Below are positions 60,630 through 64,000 of a DNA stretch of 64,000 nt, piece after piece. Under the pieces are notes generated by a model. That model was not told the origin of the DNA and searched no databases. It was given only the letters and a program-made list of their open reading frames with translations. A program made the translations under genes and the position numbers. Origin of the DNA: Raphanus sativus (lineage: Eukaryota > Streptophyta > Magnoliopsida > Brassicales > Brassicaceae); contig NC_079519.1 in the NCBI RefSeq assembly GCF_000801105.2, forward strand, positions 9,794,668 through 9,858,667, given 5' to 3'. Within the stretch, counting starts at the first letter, position 1, and every line of letters starts with the position of its first letter.

Positions 60630-61029
60630 TGTTGTTCACGATTTTTTTCTCTCAAAAAACTTTAAAGATATGATTCTTACACGAGTGATGAGATAAGAAA
60701 TGTGTCGGTTTTCATCTATATATAGAATATTTACCGACTGTTTTGCTATTATTTTGCTACTATTTTGCTACTGATTTTGTGACTACAACAATCAGTCGTA
60801 CAAAACCGGTGTACTAAACTCAGTAATGATTTCCATGTGTTTTGTAACAGTATTTTGCGACTGATGGCCGACATAAATATAGCGACCTAGTATAAGTAGC
60901 TAAATAGTCGCAAATTACCGACTGAATAGGGACTAAGTTTAGTAGTCGTCAATTAGCGACTGATAAGTAACTGATATGGTGTAGTCGTATATCAGTAGCT
61001 AAATAGTAGGTATTCGGTTGGTATATTTA

Positions 61030-61085
61030 GCGACTGCAGCAGTAGTCACTAAATTCAGTAGGGAAATCCTTGTTTTCTTGTAATG
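61030..61085 (-). mobile_element. CACTA-type terminus
   Basis: On the minus strand the sequence from 61085 reads CATTACAAGAAAACAAGGAT, one change from the canonical CACTACAAGAAAAC end, followed by ACTGAATTTAG and repeated GCGACT/AGTCGC motifs. The transposase frame at 60195-60629 reads away from this end, as expected for a 5' terminus. Confidence 0.6.
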
Positions 61086-61475
61086 CCTTGAGTAACCCTT
61101 GAATTAATGATAAACTCTAGAGTTCATAGTTTACCCAAGGATTTAGGATTTAGTGATTACGATTTAGGTTTAGTGTTATTAGGATTTCATTTTTAATATT
61201 TTTAGGGTTTAACATTTACCCAAACTTTTAGGATTTAACCAAGAGTTTAGGGTTTAAAATTTAGGGTTTATGGTTTAGTATTGTGTTAACAGTGTTATCA
61301 ATGTTAGTTTATTTTTTTAAAATTATTACTATTTTAGGTGTTTTTATATTTTTATTTAAAATATACAATATAAATTAGTTTCGTTTCCTTTTTCAAAAGT
61401 TATCAAATATCAGATAACCAAATATTATTGGTTGGTGAACCTAGAGATTAATCCTAGAAAGTGAACCTAACGAAA

Positions 61476-62959
61476 ACATAGATTGCACAAAGGTTCATCC
61501 TATGGAGTGAGCCTAAGAAAACATAGATTGCACAACAAATTTGCTTTCCTAACCCTAACTCTCCTTTCTATTCGTTACAACACCGTCAAAGAATAAATGA
61601 AAATGTCGATTGACAGTCTGAAATGGTAATGATTTTTAAATTTATCCTATTTTTCCGTAAATAGGTCTAGAATAGTTTTTAATGATTAAGTAAATGAGTC
61701 ATGTATATAGTAAAATGTGTTTTGGTTTAAAATTTATTGCATACACAAATTTAATATGAACTATCATCATTTTTGTTTTAAATTTTGTTAAATATAGTAT
61801 TGGGCAAAAAGATCCAAATACAAAAAACCAAACCAAATCACGATCCAAAAAAGTAGTACCGAACTTTAACCAAAATTGGTTAGATATCCAAATGGGTTCA
61901 AAATTCCGGGGTATCTGAATATATATATACCAGATTTATATACTTATATATATTAATTATTTAAATTTAATATCTAAATTAATATACAAAATATATAAGA
62001 TTTTTCTAAGTTGTTTAAAATACTTTGAAATATATAAAAAATAGTTACAAGTACATGTTTAAAATAGCTAAAAGATATTTAAAATACTTAAAATACATAA
62101 ATTATCTATTTATTTCTTATCAAAATATTTAAGCTAAACAAGTTTTTGTGTTAAGTTTAAGTATTCTGGCATACATTATTCAAATTTATATGTTACATAT
62201 TATTTTTATTTTTATATTTGAAAAATTTAAGTATATATCAACTTTAATTTTTGGAAAAAATTAGATAGGTTATATAAACCCAAACCCGAACCAATAACGC
62301 AACTCCAAACCAAACCAAACCTGCAAGGATGCGAACCAAACGGTACTCGAATTCCCACCTCTAATCATTTTTTTAAAAAAAATATTGATAAAAGTGTATA
62401 TTATTTATAATTATTTAAATACAATATATTTTTAAAAATCATTCCCATAGAATGTGGATTACCTTTAAATTCAATATTTTAATATTTGACTTTTTGGCCC
62501 AAGTACAATCAACAAATAACAATAGCAAAATAATAAAATTAATATTACATATAAATATGGTTAAACTTGGCAATTTTAGCTTAACAAAACCAATATTTAC
62601 TTATATTCGAAATTGTGGACCAAAAATACACGGAAAAAAAAATCATGCAAATTTCTAATTTTTATTTTTGAAAATATAATCTCATCCCGCGCAAGACGCA
62701 GATGACTCATTTACTTAAACTGAAATTTCAGTCATCCCACAACCACAAGTTGAAATTTCGTATTCCTCTTATTACATTCGTGATGAGAAGAATTCACATT
62801 CAATTGCTCTCTATTTTTTTCATCATCATCACTAACTACAAACCAAAATTATGGAAAAACTAAAACAATCTCAAAAGAGAAGTCAAACCAAACCAATACC
62901 CAATTATATGTCAAACCAAACCAATACCAAACTAAACCAACAAATCCAAGTACAGATCT
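61476..62959. other. Intergenic repeats and 3' flank of the SAUR gene
   Basis: A direct duplication of AAAACATAGATTGCACAA (61462-61480 and 61518-61536). About 61800-62365 has ends like GGGCAAAAAGATCCAAAT and (reversed) TAGAGGTGGGAATTCGAGTA with ACCAAACC motifs, resembling the TAGGGGTGGG hAT-type repeats, but no duplication was confirmed. No gene. Confidence 0.4.
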
Positions 62960-63379
62960 TCAGAAACATGGCAGATGGTTGTGGTAGTGGTGATGATGGT
63001 AGTTGTGCCCGTTACCGTGATGACTGTGACGGCGATGAGTCTCCTCGTCGATAATCTCCTGAGCATGCTTAAACTCATCGACGCGGCAAGGAATCGTAAT
63101 CGGGCCCGCGTGTTTGAATCCGTACTCTTCTTCAGCTTCTTTCAAGAGACTCAAAAACAGAGGATGGCTCAAGAACATCAAAGGAACCACGAATCTGTGT
63201 AGACCTTCTTCATCTCCTTCGTGTCCCACCATAATCGCGACACAGCCTTTCGGAACATAATGATGGTTATGATGATTGTGTATGTGGAGATGGGGAACAT
63301 GAAAGTGGAACTTGAACACCATCTGGCTCTGACTCTGTTTTGGACTCTGTTTCTGTTCTTCTTGATCTTCAAAACCCAT
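62960..63379 (-). CDS. SAUR-like auxin-responsive protein, His-rich
   Basis: Intronless, 139 residues. The SAUR core spans about residues 40-112: YVPKGCVAIMVGHEGDE, LHRFVVPLMFLSHPLFLSLL, EAEEEYGFKHAGPITIPC and VDEFKHAQEII. The N-terminal extension (FKFHFHVPHLHIHNHHNHHY) and the C-terminal tail (RRHSHHGNGHNYHHHHYHNH) are very rich in His, an extension typical of a SAUR subclass and possibly metal-binding. SAURs inhibit PP2C.D phosphatases, so activating plasma-membrane H+-ATPase and acid growth. The nearest Arabidopsis relative by order is At5g53590 (from memory). The start at 63379 is the first ATG of the frame; a TATATATAC box near 63630 implies a 5' UTR of about 220 bp. The 5' flank contains CT/GA-rich leader sequence. 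Confidence 0.9.
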   Translation of the reverse strand: MGFEDQEEQKQSPKQSQSQMVFKFHFHVPHLHIHNHHNHHYVPKGCVAIMVGHEGDEEGLHRFVVPLMFLSHPLFLSLLKEAEEEYGFKHAGPITIPCRVDEFKHAQEIIDEETHRRHSHHGNGHNYHHHHYHNHLPCF

Positions 63380-64000
63380 TAAAAAGATCGAATCTTTCTT
63401 ATAGATTGAATGAAACGCGCAACGGAGATAAAGCAGAGGTTGATGTTAGAAGACGGAGATAGAAAAGGGCCAAGGATCGACGGCAGAAGAGATAGTAAGG
63501 AGAAAGATGGAAAGAGATGAGTCGGTGAGAGATGCGGGGATGTTGCTCATGATAGGCTAAGCATATATGTATATGAGGTTTCTTTTTTGGTTTTGTGAAT
63601 GATTTTGGAAACTGAGATATAAGCGTGTATATATACATATTATGCGCTGGTTTAAGGCTTTTGCTTCACGCGCACACCGCTAAGGCTTTTTCTCCTAATT
63701 AACTTTTTATTTTTTATTTTATTGATTAATGAGCTGGAATTGACGCGGTAAAATTTGCAGCCGGGTTTAGGGGTTTGTTATATTTTCAATTTCTATCCAG
63801 GATTAAAGCAAAACATTCCTGATACATATGGCATATATGCGTTTTAGAGTGTTTACCAACAGACTTACATCTCATTTTTATAGTTTTTCTTATAAGATAT
63901 ATGTGATTCAACATATTTTTCTGAGTATTATATTGGAAATTTATTTTACATCTATATATGATCTTTAAATGATTTAAGCCTGACTAACTGATTCGTATAA
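63380..64000. promoter_or_regulatory. SAUR 5' UTR and promoter
   Basis: The region from 63380 to about 63600 is GA/CT-rich and probably leader; TATA-like TATATATACA lies at about 63627-63637. Beyond that the sequence is AT-rich without a gene up to the window end. Confidence 0.5.

Larger units (their letters stand above)
59835..61475. mobile_element. Mutator-type foldback element, copy 4, interrupted
   Basis: The left arm (TTCACCAACCAATACTACTT, TATCTTTTAAAAAGGAAAAC) pairs with the right arm (GTTTCCTTTTTCAAAAGTTA, ATTATTGGTTGGTGAAC). Telomere-like CCCTAAATC/TTTAGGGTTT arrays flank the centre as in copies 1-3. The outer ends are eroded and no clear 9-bp duplication remains. A CACTA-type fragment occupies about 60190-61085. 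Confidence 0.7.

Noticed and set aside
62851..63202. Plus-strand ORFs opposite the SAUR gene
   Set aside because: Shadows created by the His codon runs (CAC/CAT) of the SAUR read on the opposite strand.

Overview
The window is plant nuclear DNA, almost certainly from a Brassica or a close relative in the Brassiceae. The single-copy genes are split by many short AT-rich introns with GT..AG borders, match Arabidopsis-type families, and are separated by long AT-rich stretches full of transposon debris. From memory, the gene order follows Arabidopsis chromosome 5 between about At5g53820 and At5g53590, read in descending order: small LEA protein, R/S/E/K-rich nuclear protein, nucleotidyltransferase, MLO11, NHL26, a short unknown protein, an F-box/FBD/LRR protein and a SAUR. 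Locus names are recalled, not searched.

Layout. 1-5.3 kb: repeats, a 289-bp foldback element, then a three-exon LEA gene with a G-box/TATA promoter (minus). 5.3-8.4 kb: unrecognised ORF-rich sequence with short tandem repeats. 8.6-10.8 kb: eight-exon nuclear protein gene (minus). 10.95-11.6 kb: hAT-type MITE with an 8-bp target duplication. 12.4-15.2 kb: 13-exon TRF4/5-like nucleotidyltransferase (minus). 15.5-19.3 kb: a complete 3.75-kb Mutator-like element with a perfect 9-bp target duplication, a DUF1985-type ORF, and more than 20 short palindromes (consensus AGACGACTTAC-NN-GTAAGTCGTCT), partly arranged as a larger inverted repeat. 20.0-23.4 kb: intact 15-exon MLO11 (minus). 24-39 kb: a transposon nest with three Mutator-type foldback elements carrying telomere-like repeats, a CACTA element inside the terminus of another CACTA element with a hAT element inside it, Helitron ends and a pogo-like element. 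39.9-42.9 kb: NHL26 and a short unknown gene (plus). 44-50.4 kb: copia gag remnant, nested Helitrons, and a Helitron-ended block with captured gene fragments. 51.6-53.1 kb: F-box/FBD/LRR gene (minus). 54.0-55.9 kb: a gene split by a 1.47-kb insertion. 57.4-59.6 kb: an FLZ zinc-finger exon fragment and a broken receptor-like cytoplasmic kinase. 59.8-61.5 kb: a fourth Mutator-type foldback copy interrupted by a CACTA transposase fragment. 63.0-63.4 kb: a His-rich SAUR gene (minus).

The host genes do not form one pathway. They are an ancestral syntenic block (RNA processing, membrane signalling, phloem export, auxin response, stress protection). The unusual biology is in the mobile DNA, chiefly the palindrome-studded Mutator-like element and the telomere-motif foldback family, both delimited by target-site duplications readable in the sequence.
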